From Anadara kagoshimensis (Eukaryota > Mollusca > Bivalvia > Arcoida > Arcidae): DNA of 64,000 nucleotides. Location: contig CM037866.1 of NCBI GenBank assembly GCA_021292105.1, positions 5,183,502-5,247,501 of the forward strand. Reading direction: 5' to 3'. The notes under the pieces were generated by a model that ran no database searches, was not told where the DNA came from, and saw only the letters and a list, made by a program, of their open reading frames with translations. Shown here piece after piece: positions 20,551 through 32,827 of this stretch. Positions within the stretch are counted from its first letter, which is position 1. Each line of letters starts with the position of its first letter. The translations under genes were made by a program, and so were the position numbers.

Positions 20551-22309
20551 ATTTAATAATTTTTTCATCAGACTGGCCATTCTTATTTCCTGCAAAAAGT
20601 AAATACCACAGAGATTTCAAGTAAGAAATTTAATGACTAGTATTGTGACTAACATAAGCACAATTTTGTACATTTTGTGCTTGACTTATCACAACAGTTT
20701 AATTTTAAGATTAATTATAGAGTGAAGAAATAGAAATTTTTATGCCCCAGTCGTAATTCTTTCGCTTTTATTGATGTGAATGGTATCGGGGATGGAGGAG
20801 AATGCCAGTCTGGAGAAAACACTGACCTTCAGGAAGTGAACTTACAATTTTTTCTACACTAGGATATGCATATTTGAACCAAGGCATGAGAGCATAGTGA
20901 ATCAGGAAAGAACTTCAGACGACTTGGCCATGGAAGCCAGATTAGAACCATGGAACTATCCCCTCTCACAGCCTAGGTTTGACTCTCATTTAGGACAGAT
21001 CCTAGTGTGAGAAAATTTGTTAGTTCACTTGCTAAAGGTTTGCTTACCCTGGGCACTCTAGATTTCAACATCTTAATATCTTAATTACATATTATACCAG
21101 TTTTAATTTTACAGCACTAGACGGCCGTTTCGGCTGACTGTCTTGACATAGAGAAATAATCTTGACTGGGTCTTTAAACACCATTACTCCGATCTACTTA
21201 AAGAAGTGCCTGACTTCTAAAAGATCTACAAGCTTTTCATGAAAGACGTCTGGCGACAAAAAAAGTGTCTTTTAAGTAGTTATGTTGCCAGAGACTTTAA
21301 ATTATTTTCAATTTTATTTTTTATATCGTTTACCCTTTGTCCTGGTAAATTTTGTTACAAAACATGCTTCATTTACTAAGTAGTAATTAAGGGAATTTGC
21401 ATAAGACATGGAATTGCAAATCTATATGGAAACCATCTTTAAATTCATACAAAATTGTATTTTAGTTAAAAAATCAAAAACATGACTTGCGGGAAAAAAA
21501 TATTTCAAAATATTCATAAATCAAATCAAAAATCAAACATATGACTTGCCGAAAAAAATTGAAAAAAAAAAAACCAAACAAGATAACAAATCAAAATGGC
21601 ATTCATCAAATTAAGTGCAAATTATTTATCACAGTTTACGAAATCCTCGCACACGCATTTCACGCTCACCAATAACGAGATCCATGCTCTCCTATATAAC
21701 AACACATGATCACCAATAACAAATTTCTCATTCACTCCAACAACTTCTTCACCAATAACAAGGTCCTAATTGTCCGGCAAAACAACACACTAGCCCTTCA
21801 TACAATGCTTCCACAGATAACATGTTTTAAAAGTTAGAGAAATCTACTGGTATGGATGGCAATATTGAATAAATTTCCCCATTTTTATCCAATAATAACA
21901 TGATCTTACTGCCAATCTTAACTAAAATGATATTTGCAAATTCATATAAATAATTTTTTTAAAATAATATTGGAAACATATGAAAATGAAATTTATTTTA
22001 GCACTGAAAGTAAAGGTTATGTAAAATATAGAGTCTGCAGATTTAAAAAACACCAAATAAATGTAATGGCTATTGTAATTGTAACAGAGACGGTACTGTA
22101 AATTCTAGAATTTTTGCATCTATAATTTTCACGTGTGTTAAAAATTCAAGTTATGCATTCCTATTCTTGCTTTGCCAGATGACAATTAGTGAAAATGGAA
22201 AAAATTAAATTAAAATTGAATTTTTTTTAAATTTATAATCAAGTCTTGTTATTTCATAAATATGCACAAAAAATATAACACAAAAATTTTCGAATTTACA
22301 GCGTCTAAA

Positions 22310-22961
22310 CAGTAAAACCTCTCTTAACTGGACACTATTCAGTATATTGGTCTAAAACTGCCATTTTTTAAGATCTACTAGCATACAGCTAATCAGAATG
22401 GAAAAAGTCATGTGCCATCTGACCAACAAAATGCCCATCTACATAAGGTTTTTCTAAATGACCAGTATAAGAAAATTTGTGCGTTTTACCCTGATGGTTG
22501 CTTATTTCAGGTGAAATAGTATATTAAAATTATCAAGGGCGGATGACACATGACCTTATTGGTAGGTGACCATTAAAACTAATTGTCTGCTTAAAGAGTT
22601 TTCGCAGTATTAAAAATGACAATCAATGGCCAGTTTAGTATCTAAAGGTACTGTAAATATACTTAATTTCATGGGTTCAAATTTTCACATTTTTGTTAAT
22701 TTCAACCTTTTCCTAGAATATGATATTATTGGTTTAAGAAACTGAGTATATGATCAAGAATATATAATTGTTTGTGTGGCAACAGTGAAAATAAGCAAAA
22801 ATTAGTGAACTGCAAATAAAGCTACACCTGCAGTATGTCCAGTTAAAACTCATGGCCTGAGGCAACAAAAGTAGCAACAGACTGGAGAGAACATGTGAAT
22901 GGCTCAATTTTCCTCACGGAGAGACGGAAATAAGTATGTCCAGTTAAAATAAGTTTCACTG
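22310..22961 (+). mobile_element. 652-bp CAGTAAAACC TIR element (pogo/Tigger-like)
   Basis: Left cagtaaaacctctcttaact ggaca, right tgtccagttaaaataagttt cactg. No transposase frame. Confidence 0.8.
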
Positions 22962-23531
22962 TACTTGTTCTTCAAAGAACAACAAACTAATTATTTTATC
23001 CAGTGGATGACATTTGGTACCGTTTTGTATCAACATCGTTTTTTCCCGAAGAACTGTTGACTGCTACAAATGTGCTCATACATGCCATTTGTCCCAGATT
23101 TTGACCCTTTTAAAACCTGTCCCTCTGGGGAATATTAAATTGTCTCTAATTTTGAAAAACCGGCCATTTTCAAAAACTTCATAGTCCCGTAAAAAATGCA
23201 TTTATATTTCATTGTTAAATTTTTTCAAAAAAGATCATATGTGTATCAAAAGTAAACTTGTAATGAAATTTTATGCCATAGTTTCTGCCTGTGAAATTTA
23301 TTTACTTGATTTCAAATTAGCTACTTTAGTGATGTTTTCAGTTAAATAGTAATTTCTTGTATTTTAAATTTTCAAATTCAGCTCTTGCATTTAAAATTTT
23401 AAAATTCAGCAATCAACAGTTCCACAAAAATAAGCAATCCAGATATAAAAGAATTAAATGTTCACTTAAGCATTTTCCAATAAAATTTTGCGATTTGAAA
23501 AAATTCTCACAGATATTTATATGCACTTAAA

Positions 23532-23617
23532 ATTGAGAAGATAAAACAGTTGATGGGTAATTGAGAAGATAAAACAGCTGACGGGTAATTGAGAAGATAA
23601 AACAGTTGATGGGTAAC
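23532..23617 (+). repeat. 28-bp tandem repeat, 3 units
   Basis: ttgagaagataaaacagttg atgggtaa three times with two substitutions. Confidence 0.93.
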
Positions 23618-25081
23618 AAGACAACATGAAATAAAACAATTATGAATAAAATGGGAATGTTGTTTTTTTTACAAAAATAACGACTTGTGACATTTCCAAT
23701 TTACAATAACGGCTTGTGAACTTTCCAATTTACAATGGTAAAACAGGAACCAGAGATTATACGGGAAAGAAAAAAGGGAAAACTGCTAGCTTTTAAACTG
23801 TGTTCAAAATAACAGCCTGTCAGAGACAGGTAATTTTTGGGTAGGACTTGTTACTTTCTCAACAGTCTCTAACATAGCACGATAGAAAGTGCTGAAATTA
23901 TCAAGACAACGACTGGCTAAAAATGTTGACTTATTTCGAATACCTATTTAAAGGTGACCTTTGACCTATGACTTACCTAGGTCAAGGTTATACATGGTAC
24001 TAAGTTTTGGCTTATGAGTATGACCAAGGTTTGCGACCTTTAATTCAAATATAAGAACTGTAATTCTCATTTAATGACCACATCTTAATTTCCACATGAA
24101 GATTCAGCGGAATTAAACAGGTTATCATGTTACAAAAAAATTGTTACTTTGTTGCAGTGTGTATTTTAGGATTTTTCAAAGGGGACCGTTTCCAACACCA
24201 TTACATTAATATTTTTCCATTCATAATATGTTATAGGTACACAACATTGACCTGTCCGCCTGACCTTTGATTTAAATATTCATCATGGACGAGTTGATTT
24301 CAGAATAGGGATCATGTAAACTTCATCTACATGATGTGAACACTCATCATGGGCAGTGTGTATATGCATTGAATGCGAATCTTAACACTGCCCATGTATT
24401 GGGTGGACCCTCCTATATGAATATTCCTAATGTAAGGTCAAACGGACAAGTCAATGTTGTTTATCTATAAATATGCCTTAGACCTATTATGGACATTTAG
24501 CAAAATAAGGAATCAATGACCCCCTTCTAGAATGGTGTAACCATGGTATAGTCTATGTCACAGTAAAATATTTAGTTTTCAGACCTTCAAATTGAAATAC
24601 TTACATGGCCAGTCAAAAAGTATAACATTCATTGTTCATGTTGTTAGTGTCAAATTCCAAGTTGTAAACAAAAACAAAAATCATTAGTGGCAGTATTCCA
24701 CTCTGCAGTCAAAAATATCAATTGAAACATTTTCCAAAATTGTCGAAATTAATTCAACATTTCAAATACAATAATATTATTACCAGTACAAAATAATTCA
24801 GATTTGGTTCAATAAACATGTAATTTTAACATGTTGAAAGCACCAAAAACAATAAGGCCATTATATATTCAAATTCAAGGTCAACTACAAAGTCAAGGTC
24901 AGACTACAAGCCAAAGTTAGGAGTTCAAGGTCAAACTGTAAAAGCGTATTCCCCATGGGAATATTAGATAGGAAAGTGTGTTTAAAACTTGTCGGTAATA
25001 ACAAAATAAGCAAGTAAAAATAAGTATAATTATGATCACATGTAACCATAGTAATTATGATTACAAGTAACCATGGTAACA

Positions 25082-26410
25082 TCATAGATTGATTCCTGAA
25101 AGTAGTTCTTGACAGAGTTGCCTATAATGTCCTTTATCACCCGATATCCGCCGCACCTGTAAACCGTTATGCATGCTTCCTTCGCAAACTTCAAGTTCCA
25201 TCTGAACGTCCGAATTTTCTACCCTAAATAAATGCTCTGAACACTGATAAACTTTCTCTTTTTGTTGTCGATCTTCTAGAATTCGTTTTAATTCGTGTAA
25301 AATGTCATCCACCGTGCGGGTAGATGTTAAATTGATGTTGGAACTAGTCTTGTGTAAATCGGCACTAACACCAGGCGATAAATTTGAGTAATTGTTGCCA
25401 TTTCCCGCCGACGATCTATTCCGTGATAGATCCATCGCTGTGTTGGCTGATTGCTGTCCGTTGCTCTGTAAATAGCTTAAGTTATTTCTCGTTATTTCCA
25501 ATCCTAAATTCTGAACTACAGCTTGCTGTAAATTGAATCTATCTTGTGAACCATTAAATACTTGCTGAAATCTGAACTGAGCTGGGTGTATCTGCTGTAG
25601 GCGTGCAAGATATGCTAACTGAGGATTTGTCCAATGACAGTTCGTAAACGGAACGTCGTAAGAATTTGGCACAGTTTTATGAATGTCGGTGATATGTGGA
25701 GGAAAAGGAACGTTTGTGTTGATATAATTACCATATAGTAACGAGTTAAAGTTTGTCCCCCCAACATGATGGGGGGACGTAGGGGATGGCGTGTGCGAAC
25801 AAGATTGTTGTGGAGATCCCGCCGAGTCGTGGAATGTTCCGTGGAAAGACCCTGAGGGAGTACTACTATCTGTCTGAGAATCACTGTCCTCCATGTCAGG
25901 GTCGCCGTCTGACGTTACATCGGTCACATGACCGTGTGCATCAGTAATACTGATCTGTGGTTTTCCTGCATACTGCCGCCGTTTCATCTCTTGAGATCCG
26001 TGTAATGATGACGGTTCTTGAATCTGCATAGTGGTCTCCATCCCATCTTCGTTCGGAGATTGTTCTACCAGATCTTGCGAGTCCTCGCGAATCATTTGTA
26101 AATTCTGAAAATTGGCTAAATTCGGCGGAGGACTGCTTCTCTGGTGTGGCTGAGTAAAATTCTGAAACAACTGATTAAAGCTTTGGGGTGGAGAATCCGT
26201 TCTCTGTGCAGGAAGACAGGTGGGTGGACTTCCTCTGTGAAGTTGTTGACTGTTAGTCTGCTGTATTTGTTGATGGAGGTGTAATCGCTGTAAATGCTGA
26301 TATAACGTGGCACTCTGTGTATCAATGTTTGATTGACTGTGTCGTTGAAAGCTAGGTGACCCCGGGGCTAATGGGGGTGAGGGCACTGGTGAGTGTGGTA
26401 ATGATGATCC
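25082..26410 (-). CDS. SIK3: SIK3: long terminal coding exon with KA1-like end
   Basis: Acceptor ttttatgcag; 442 codons plus TGA at 25082-25084. The internal ATG six bases upstream of the junction is intronic, so the frame begins GSSLPHSPVPSPPLAPGSP. Low-complexity Pro/Ser/Gln/His regions fill the first part (HLQRLHLHQQIQQ; RSSPPPNLANFQN); an acidic SDGDPDMEDSDSQTDSSTPS follows; then TVDDILHELKRIL. The last about 45 residues, HLFRVENSDVQMELEVCEG then LQVRRISGDKGHYRQLCQEL and LSGINL, have the pattern of a KA1 domain (F-hydrophobic-VEVC-x-G/R-x-R-ISG-x-Y-x-L) as in MARK kinases. Phase 0 entry. Confidence 0.93.
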   Translation of the reverse strand, partial: GSSLPHSPVPSPPLAPGSPSFQRHSQSNIDTQSATLYQHLQRLHLHQQIQQTNSQQLHRGSPPTCLPAQRTDSPPQSFNQLFQNFTQPHQRSSPPPNLANFQNLQMIREDSQDLVEQSPNEDGMETTMQIQEPSSLHGSQEMKRRQYAGKPQISITDAHGHVTDVTSDGDPDMEDSDSQTDSSTPSGSFHGTFHDSAGSPQQSCSHTPSPTSPHHVGGTNFNSLLYGNYINTNVPFPPHITDIHKTVPNSYDVPFTNCHWTNPQLAYLARLQQIHPAQFRFQQVFNGSQDRFNLQQAVVQNLGLEITRNNLSYLQSNGQQSANTAMDLSRNRSSAGNGNNYSNLSPGVSADLHKTSSNINLTSTRTVDDILHELKRILEDRQQKEKVYQCSEHLFRVENSDVQMELEVCEGSMHNGLQVRRISGDKGHYRQLCQELLSGINL

Positions 26411-26830
26411 CTGCATAAAAGAAAAGAGATTTTTTGTTATTCAACATGCCATAAAGAATACAAAAAAAAGTATACCCACCAACACATTATATAACATTTT
26501 TCAAAAACTACCTTCTGTCAATATGTCATAAAGAAAACAAACAAAAGATGTCAGGTAACAGTTATACCCACCAATACAGTTCTACTTTCTGCCTTTTAGA
26601 TCACTTACAGTTAGGGGAATCAGCTAGATTTGCATTATCGATGATCAGAACTGCTCATGTAACTCATCATTAGAAATAATCTTTTACGTTATAAATATGT
26701 AACCATCCAATAAGAGGAGCAGAAGCAATATTTTATGGCACTGAAAACCAACTTTTATTTTCCGCTATTAACATTCTCGATTGTCTTGCCAAAACCATTT
26801 GTTGATTTTTAACCTTATTGATACTGAGTC

Positions 26831-27022
26831 GAGTTGAGTAATAGTGTTTAACGCCCCAATCAAGAATACTTCACTTGCATCAAGATATGCCAGCTATATG
26901 ACTTTCATTTCATTATGCTGAATGCTTGGCAAAAGAACAGTCACTGCCCACTTTTAAGTCTTGCGTCAGACCTGGTCAGGGTTCCAACTCACAACCTAGC
27001 ACTCATAAAGCAAGCACTTTAC
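26831..27022 (-). mobile_element. S1 SINE, internally deleted
   Basis: gtttaacgccccaatcaaga, then directly tatatgactttcatttcatt and the tRNA-like end with ggttccaactcacaacc. The centre is missing. Confidence 0.75.
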
Positions 27023-27184
27023 TATAGCTGAAAATATATTTCAAATAATACCATTTTCAAAAACGAGTACATATTGATTAACTATCAACAATATTTTGTC
27101 CTTGCGAAACACGCGAGAGTGAAAGGCACACAAACATGACAATTATAAGTTGGTTTACAGTTGTTTTCTGTCCGAAAAGGTGGG

Positions 27185-27527
27185 AGTTAAGTAATGGTGT
27201 TCAACGTCCCCAGTGAAGAATATTTCACTTAAATCCAGACGTCTCCAACTATAGGCGAGGGTGCAGAAAATTTGCCTGTGCTTTGCGCTGATGGCATTAT
27301 ACAGCAGGGTTTTTTTATAGTGCCACGCCTACTGTGAGTGACACGGGACCTTGTTTAATTTAAAGTACCCATCCGAACAACAGTGACTTTCATGTTGTAA
27401 ATGCCGAGTGCTTGGCGAAAGAACAGTGATCACTCGCTTTCAAGTCTTGAGTCAGACCTGCCCAGGGATCAAACCTACATTCTATCACTTACAGAACAAG
27501 CATTCTACCAACTGAGCTACCGCTGTT
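27185..27527 (-). mobile_element. S1 SINE
   Basis: gttcaacgtccccagtgaag through to acagaacaagcattctacca actgagctaccgc. Diverged box B. Confidence 0.82.
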
Positions 27528-28685
27528 TTCTGTCCAAAAGATGGGGGATAACAGTTGTTACACAATAAATCCAGCATAAAAAGACAACAAAATGAGTGTA
27601 ACACGTAGTACAGAAATTTTAGCTTTGGACTGGGACTTGAACCAGGGAGATGCCACACTAGGGGAATTAAACAGTTTTATGCTGCAAATTTTCATAGCCT
27701 GACCTACTTAGAAGCGACTATCCTACTGAAGTAGAGTAATAGCCCCTCACTGGCAAAAGAAACATATAATTAGGGGATAACTGTCTTGTAATTTTTCGCA
27801 AATTTGTTTTATTGGGGACACATCAGCATTTGATATATCTCCGTCTTACCCTGTGTAAGATTCAATTAATCCATCAAGATGGTTTGGTACTGAATGTGCA
27901 TGTGCAAGTACTCAGAAAATTTGAAGCATTATATTGTAAATATACTGTCGGAATTTACGACTGTTGTCGACGATTATACTGTTTCAAGTTTTTTACTTTA
28001 GCCAATAAAAATGGAATGACTTAGAACTTAGGATCACTCATTCCAGTTTGGAGAGGTAGACAGGGTTAGTTAGCTCTTTGTCCCGTCAATAGTTTTTTTA
28101 TGCCAAAATCTTCCTACTTTTGTATTTCATACTGACTCACACAAATTCCATTTCGCCAAAATAAACGCCAGAAGCCTAGCACTAACTTTGGTAGTTAACA
28201 CAAGTTATATGTTCTGGATTGTCTTGGACATCCCAGATTTTGACACTTCTAAAACCTGCCCTGCAAGATCCTGGAGTTTTTACCCTGTCCCAGATTTTGA
28301 AAAAATTTGCCATTTTCATGAATTTAGCATAAACCCATGAAGATGGCATAAAATGTTATACATGCATGAATACCACTCAAATCTACATCAGAGGTATGTA
28401 TCGGAGTATTGTACCAACTTATGTTTATATCAAACCTTTTTCTAGCAGTTTCTATACAATTATCACTTGAAATTATTTTAACTGGAACGAATACAAGAGC
28501 TTATGTGCTTTATCCGAGACATTAGCAAAATACTAGTTTATGAAAATGTAATGGAGAAATAAGTCAGATGTATGTATGTTACTATACACTTTACTTTTTG
28601 GTTGCATATAAAGGGAGATAACTCAATCAATGTTAATCAAACTGCAATGGCTATCCATTATGTTCCCAAAATAGACATAAACGTA

Positions 28686-29165
28686 CTGGTCCGTTTAACA
28701 ATAATTTCTTAACTAAGATTTTCCTTAACTTAAATATAGCCATTTTTGGTAATCCCTCTTTGGAAATACTGATGAATGTTTTTGTAAAAACTAAATGCTA
28801 ATGTTTTAATCTAGCAGTGACCATTAAAATGACACCTTAATTTCCTGAATATCTTTAAAATTAACAAAATTATAAAGATTTGTAATTTTGCAAGATTTAA
28901 GTTAAGGAAAGTCTTAGCTAAGGAATGATTGTGAAACCAAGGCCTGGTCCATTTCACAATAATTTCTTAACTAAGATTTTCCTTAATTTAAATATAGCAA
29001 CTTTGTAAATCTTTTTTGAAGCTTATTTTGACAAAACTAAATACAAATGTTATATGCTTTAAGTGAGCTTAAAAATGATAAGTTAAATGTCTAAATGTCT
29101 CAAACATTATTAAGATATAAAATTTGCCAGATTTAAATTAAGGAAAATCTTAGTTAACTTTGTCA
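28686..29165 (+). mobile_element. Two adjacent foldback MITEs
   Basis: First copy ctggtccgtttaacaataat to ggaatgattgtgaaaccaag (28686-28944); second copy from tccatttcacaataatttct (28948) to taaggaaaatcttagttaac (29165). They are head-to-tail. Confidence 0.82.
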
Positions 29166-29379
29166 GAACTCTGGACATTTTATAGTAGGTAATATGCCAC
29201 ATTTGAGCTGAATGGTTCTTTCTATTATAATTAACTATTGGACTCGGAAACAAACAAAACCAGATTTTCCCCTGATTTATATATAATTATGTAATAAATG
29301 AATGTTGTGACTGGATTGTATTTTTTCATAATATTGTATTAATTTTTTTTCTCAAATTCAATGACATTTTACAATATAG

Positions 29380-29580
29380 TAGGACTTTTCAAAGCAAAAA
29401 CTGAATTTTTGACTTTTCAAGGAAGAAGTCAAATTGCATGATTTTTCAAGAAAGAATTCAAATTCCATGATTTTTCAAGGAAGAAGTCAAATTCCATGAC
29501 TTTTTAAGAAAGAAGTCAAATTCCATGACTTTTCAAGGAAGAAGTCAAATTCCATGACTTTTCAAGTTCTGTATGAACCC
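29380..29580 (+). repeat. 31-bp minisatellite related to a hAT-like end
   Basis: Six units of aaggaagaagtcaaattcca tgacttttc, ending aagttctgtatgaacccct, which resembles the outer TIR of hAT-like MITEs. Confidence 0.8.
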
Positions 29581-29962
29581 CTAGCTAGGTGACCTGGTGT
29601 AATGTGATATTAATTTGTTAGTAACATACATATCTAAACTACTGTTTTTATTTTATATATTATACTACATATTATATCATTATATGAGAACCAGAGCATG
29701 CAGAAATTTTACAGAATAAAAGATTCTTCCTCAAACTGTATAGTATGGCTAACTCGTCCTTTTTAAAGGACCTGATCCTGGTTTCACAATCATTTCTCAA
29801 ATGAGATGTCCTTGAACTTAAATCTGGTATATTCTTAATTTTGAATAATTTTGTAAGTTAGATATTCCTATAATTAAGGTGTTTAATTTGAAGATCTATC
29901 ACAGCTATATCTGTTTTTAAGTTTTATCAAATATTGCCAAAATTTGTCAGATTTAAGTTACC

Positions 29963-32285
29963 AACAAGAGGCCCATGGGCCTTAACGCTCACCTGAGGAA
30001 GAGTACATATCTTATGCAGAGGTTCAATGGTCAATGACATTAATAAAAGAGAAAATCAAAATTTTCAGCAGTAAGGGCCAATAATATGCAAGTATTTTTA
30101 CAAATTAATTATAATAATTACTATATAAGTATGCTATATATAACATATTTAAAGTCTAGCTACAATATATTATTTATAAACAGCTAAAACATCTGTATAT
30201 TAAAATGTGCATTAGGCCAATACCTACAATATTCCAATATACATGCCTATACAAAGAGTTTATAGTTTTTAAGATAATTAACCATTTAAGTATTCGTTTG
30301 CATCTATGACCTTGACCTTTGAACCTATGAACTTCATTCATATATCAAAATGATTGTTGTGCAAATGCCTACAATATTCCAATATACATGCCTATACAAA
30401 AAGTTTATAGTTTTTGAGATAATTAACCATTTAAGTATTCGTTCGCGTCTATGACATTGACCTTTGAACCTATGACCTTCATTTATATATCAAAATGATC
30501 GTTAGGCCAATACGTACCTTATTCCAATATACATGCCTATACAAAAAGTTTATAGTTTTTGAGATAATTAACCATTTAAGTATTCATTTGCATCTATGAC
30601 ATTGACCTTTGAACCTATGACCTTCATTCATATATCAAAATGATCGATAGGCCAATACCTACAATATTCTAATATACATGCCTATACAAAAAGTTTATAG
30701 TTTCTGAGATAATTAACCATTTAAGTATTAGTTTGCATCTATGACCTTGACCTTTGAACCTATGAACTTCATTTATATATCAAAATGATCGTTGTGCAAA
30801 TGCCTACAATATTCCAATATACATGCCTATACAAAAAGTTTATAGTTTTTGAGATAATTAACCATTTAAGTATTCATTTGCATCTATGACCTTGACCTTT
30901 GAACCTATGACCTTCATTCATATATCAAAATGATCGATTGGCCAATACCTACAATATTCTAATATACATGCCTATACAAAAAGTTTATAGTTTCTGAGAT
31001 AATTAACCATTTAAGTATTAGTTTGCATCTATGACCTTGACCTTTGAACCTATGAACTTCATTCATATATCAAAATGATCGTTGTGCAAATGCCTACACT
31101 ATTCTAATATACATGCCTATACAAAAAGTTTATAGTTTTTAAGATAATTAACCATTTAAGTATTCGTTCAATTCTATGACCTTGACCTTTGAACCTATGA
31201 CCTTCATTCATATATCAAAATGATCATTAGGCCAATACCTACAATATTCCTATATACATGCCTATACAAAAAGTTTATAATTTTTGAGATAATTAACCAT
31301 TTAAGTATTTGTTTGCGTCTATGACCTTGACCTTTGAACCTATGACCTTCATTCATATATCAAAATGATCGTTAGGTCAATACCTACAATATTCTAATAT
31401 ACATGCCTATACAAAAAGTTTATAGTTTTTGAGATAATTAACCATTTCAGTACTTATTTACATCTGTGACCTTGACCTTTGAACCCATGACCTTTATTCA
31501 TATATCAAAATGAACATTGTGCCATTACCTACAATATTCTGATATACATGCCTATACAAAAAATTCATAGTTTTGCAGATAATTAACTATTTTGGTATTC
31601 TTGGACAACTGTGACCTTGACCTTTGAACCCATGACCCTGATCTATGTAACAAAATGATCGTCATGTCAATACCTACAAATAACTGAAAATCCTATGCCA
31701 TTATCACAAGAAATGTTATAAAAATAGCATTTTTTATCAAAGGTCAAAAACTGGGACATGACCTTGACCTTCGACCTTGACTGACGTCAATTGGAATAAA
31801 ATTGCAAGACAAGATCAACAGTGAAAACTCCATACAATTATCTTCAGCCGTTATGAAGTTATAACAATAAATGTCTCATTTTCAAAATTACATAATTTTA
31901 CACAAAAAACGTGTAACCTATTTTTCGTCTAATTTTCATGAAAAACAAAAATTTAATGTTCCCAGGTATGCTGAATCCAAATATCCAATCAAAATTTGCC
32001 TGCACCTTTTGGTTTCAGAGAAGAAGATTTTTTTGTCTTTTTGCTATTTTTAGTAACAGTGGCCATCTTGTTGGGCGTGGCCAAACCCCGAACACAATTT
32101 TGAAAGGCTGTTACCCAGGCATGATAATCACCAAGTTTCATCAAATATGGCCCAATAGTTTTGGAGGAGAAGATTAAAATGTAAAGTTTACACACGACGG
32201 ACGACGGACGACGCACGACGGACGACAGACGACGGACGGTGATAGATTGCAATAGCTCATCTGAGCCTTTGGCTCAGGTGAGCTA
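29963..32285 (-). mobile_element. 2.3-kb non-autonomous element, inverted copy of the 10821 type
   Basis: Starts aacaagaggcccatgggcct and ends with the hairpin agctcatctgagcctttggc tcaggtgagcta. Contains about ten 145-bp units (30200-31680), then ttgttgggcgtggccaaacc and an acggacgacggac tract. Insertion into a foldback MITE fixes both ends to within a few bases; no obvious target duplication. Confidence 0.85.
30200..31680 (-). repeat. 145-bp minisatellite, about 10 units
   Basis: Units contain catgcctatacaaaaagttt, gataattaaccatttaagta, gaccttgacctttgaaccta and tatatcaaaatgatcgtt; spacing about 144. It is the complement of the unit at 11350. Confidence 0.92.
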
Positions 32286-32827
32286 AAAATCTTATTCCAG
32301 GAATGATTGTGAAACTGGGACCAGAGAGAGTCTAGAATCATATATTTCCTATGCTTGAAATTTTACTTTAAGAGAAACTCAAAAATTTATTTGTATATAA
32401 TATGCAATCTGTGAAAAACAGAAATATTTTTTTAAGTATTTAAATTTTGTAAGTTTCCATAGGAACCAAGCATTCTCAATGCGGTTACCCAGACTACAAT
32501 ATCATACCCCAAAATGTTTGAGAAGAATAATTTCTAATGGAAACGGGAGTATATTGGGTTGACATTGCCCTATATTAAGGTATTTCTTCACATGGTTAAG
32601 TTGGCAACATCCATTAAGTATCTTTGATAATTGAAATGTCAATTTTCTGACTTATGTACACTGTAAAGTTTGTATCTAAAATGAATAAAATATTTTACTT
32701 ATTTCATGTGCATGTCAATGTGTATTGTTGTAGCTTTTTAATACCTAGCAGTAAAGGTGGTTCAGGTCAGTTTATTCAATGGTTGGGTGGGTAAATTACA
32801 TCAGATTACTTGAAACCAAATAATGAG

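Larger units (their letters stand above)
15121..25081 (-). other. AT-rich region downstream of the SIK3 stop codon
   Basis: About 10 kb without a convincing exon on either strand. It is less rich in SINEs than the rest and very AT-rich. Part must be the SIK3 3' UTR; TTTATT (AATAAA in transcript sense) occurs several times, for example near 23297 and 15176, so the 3' end cannot be fixed. It contains the MITEs and minisatellites listed separately. Confidence 0.5.
29767..32323 (+). mobile_element. Foldback MITE interrupted by a larger element
   Basis: Left part cctgatcctggtttcacaat to gtcagatttaagtta ends at about 29962; right part aaaatcttattccaggaatg attgtgaaac resumes at about 32286. The intact family reads aagttaaggaaaatctta across this point. 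The 2.3-kb element at 29963-32285 occupies the gap. Confidence 0.85.

Noticed and set aside
26411..26416. In-frame ATG just upstream of the last SIK3 exon as a start codon
   Set aside because: The acceptor atgcag ends there and the upstream exon joins in phase 0 with SIK3-like sequence, so the ATG is intronic.
30200..31680. Regularly spaced repeats resembling a CRISPR array
   Set aside because: Units of 144 bp are contiguous and similar throughout, with no repeat-spacer alternation, in a eukaryotic intron.
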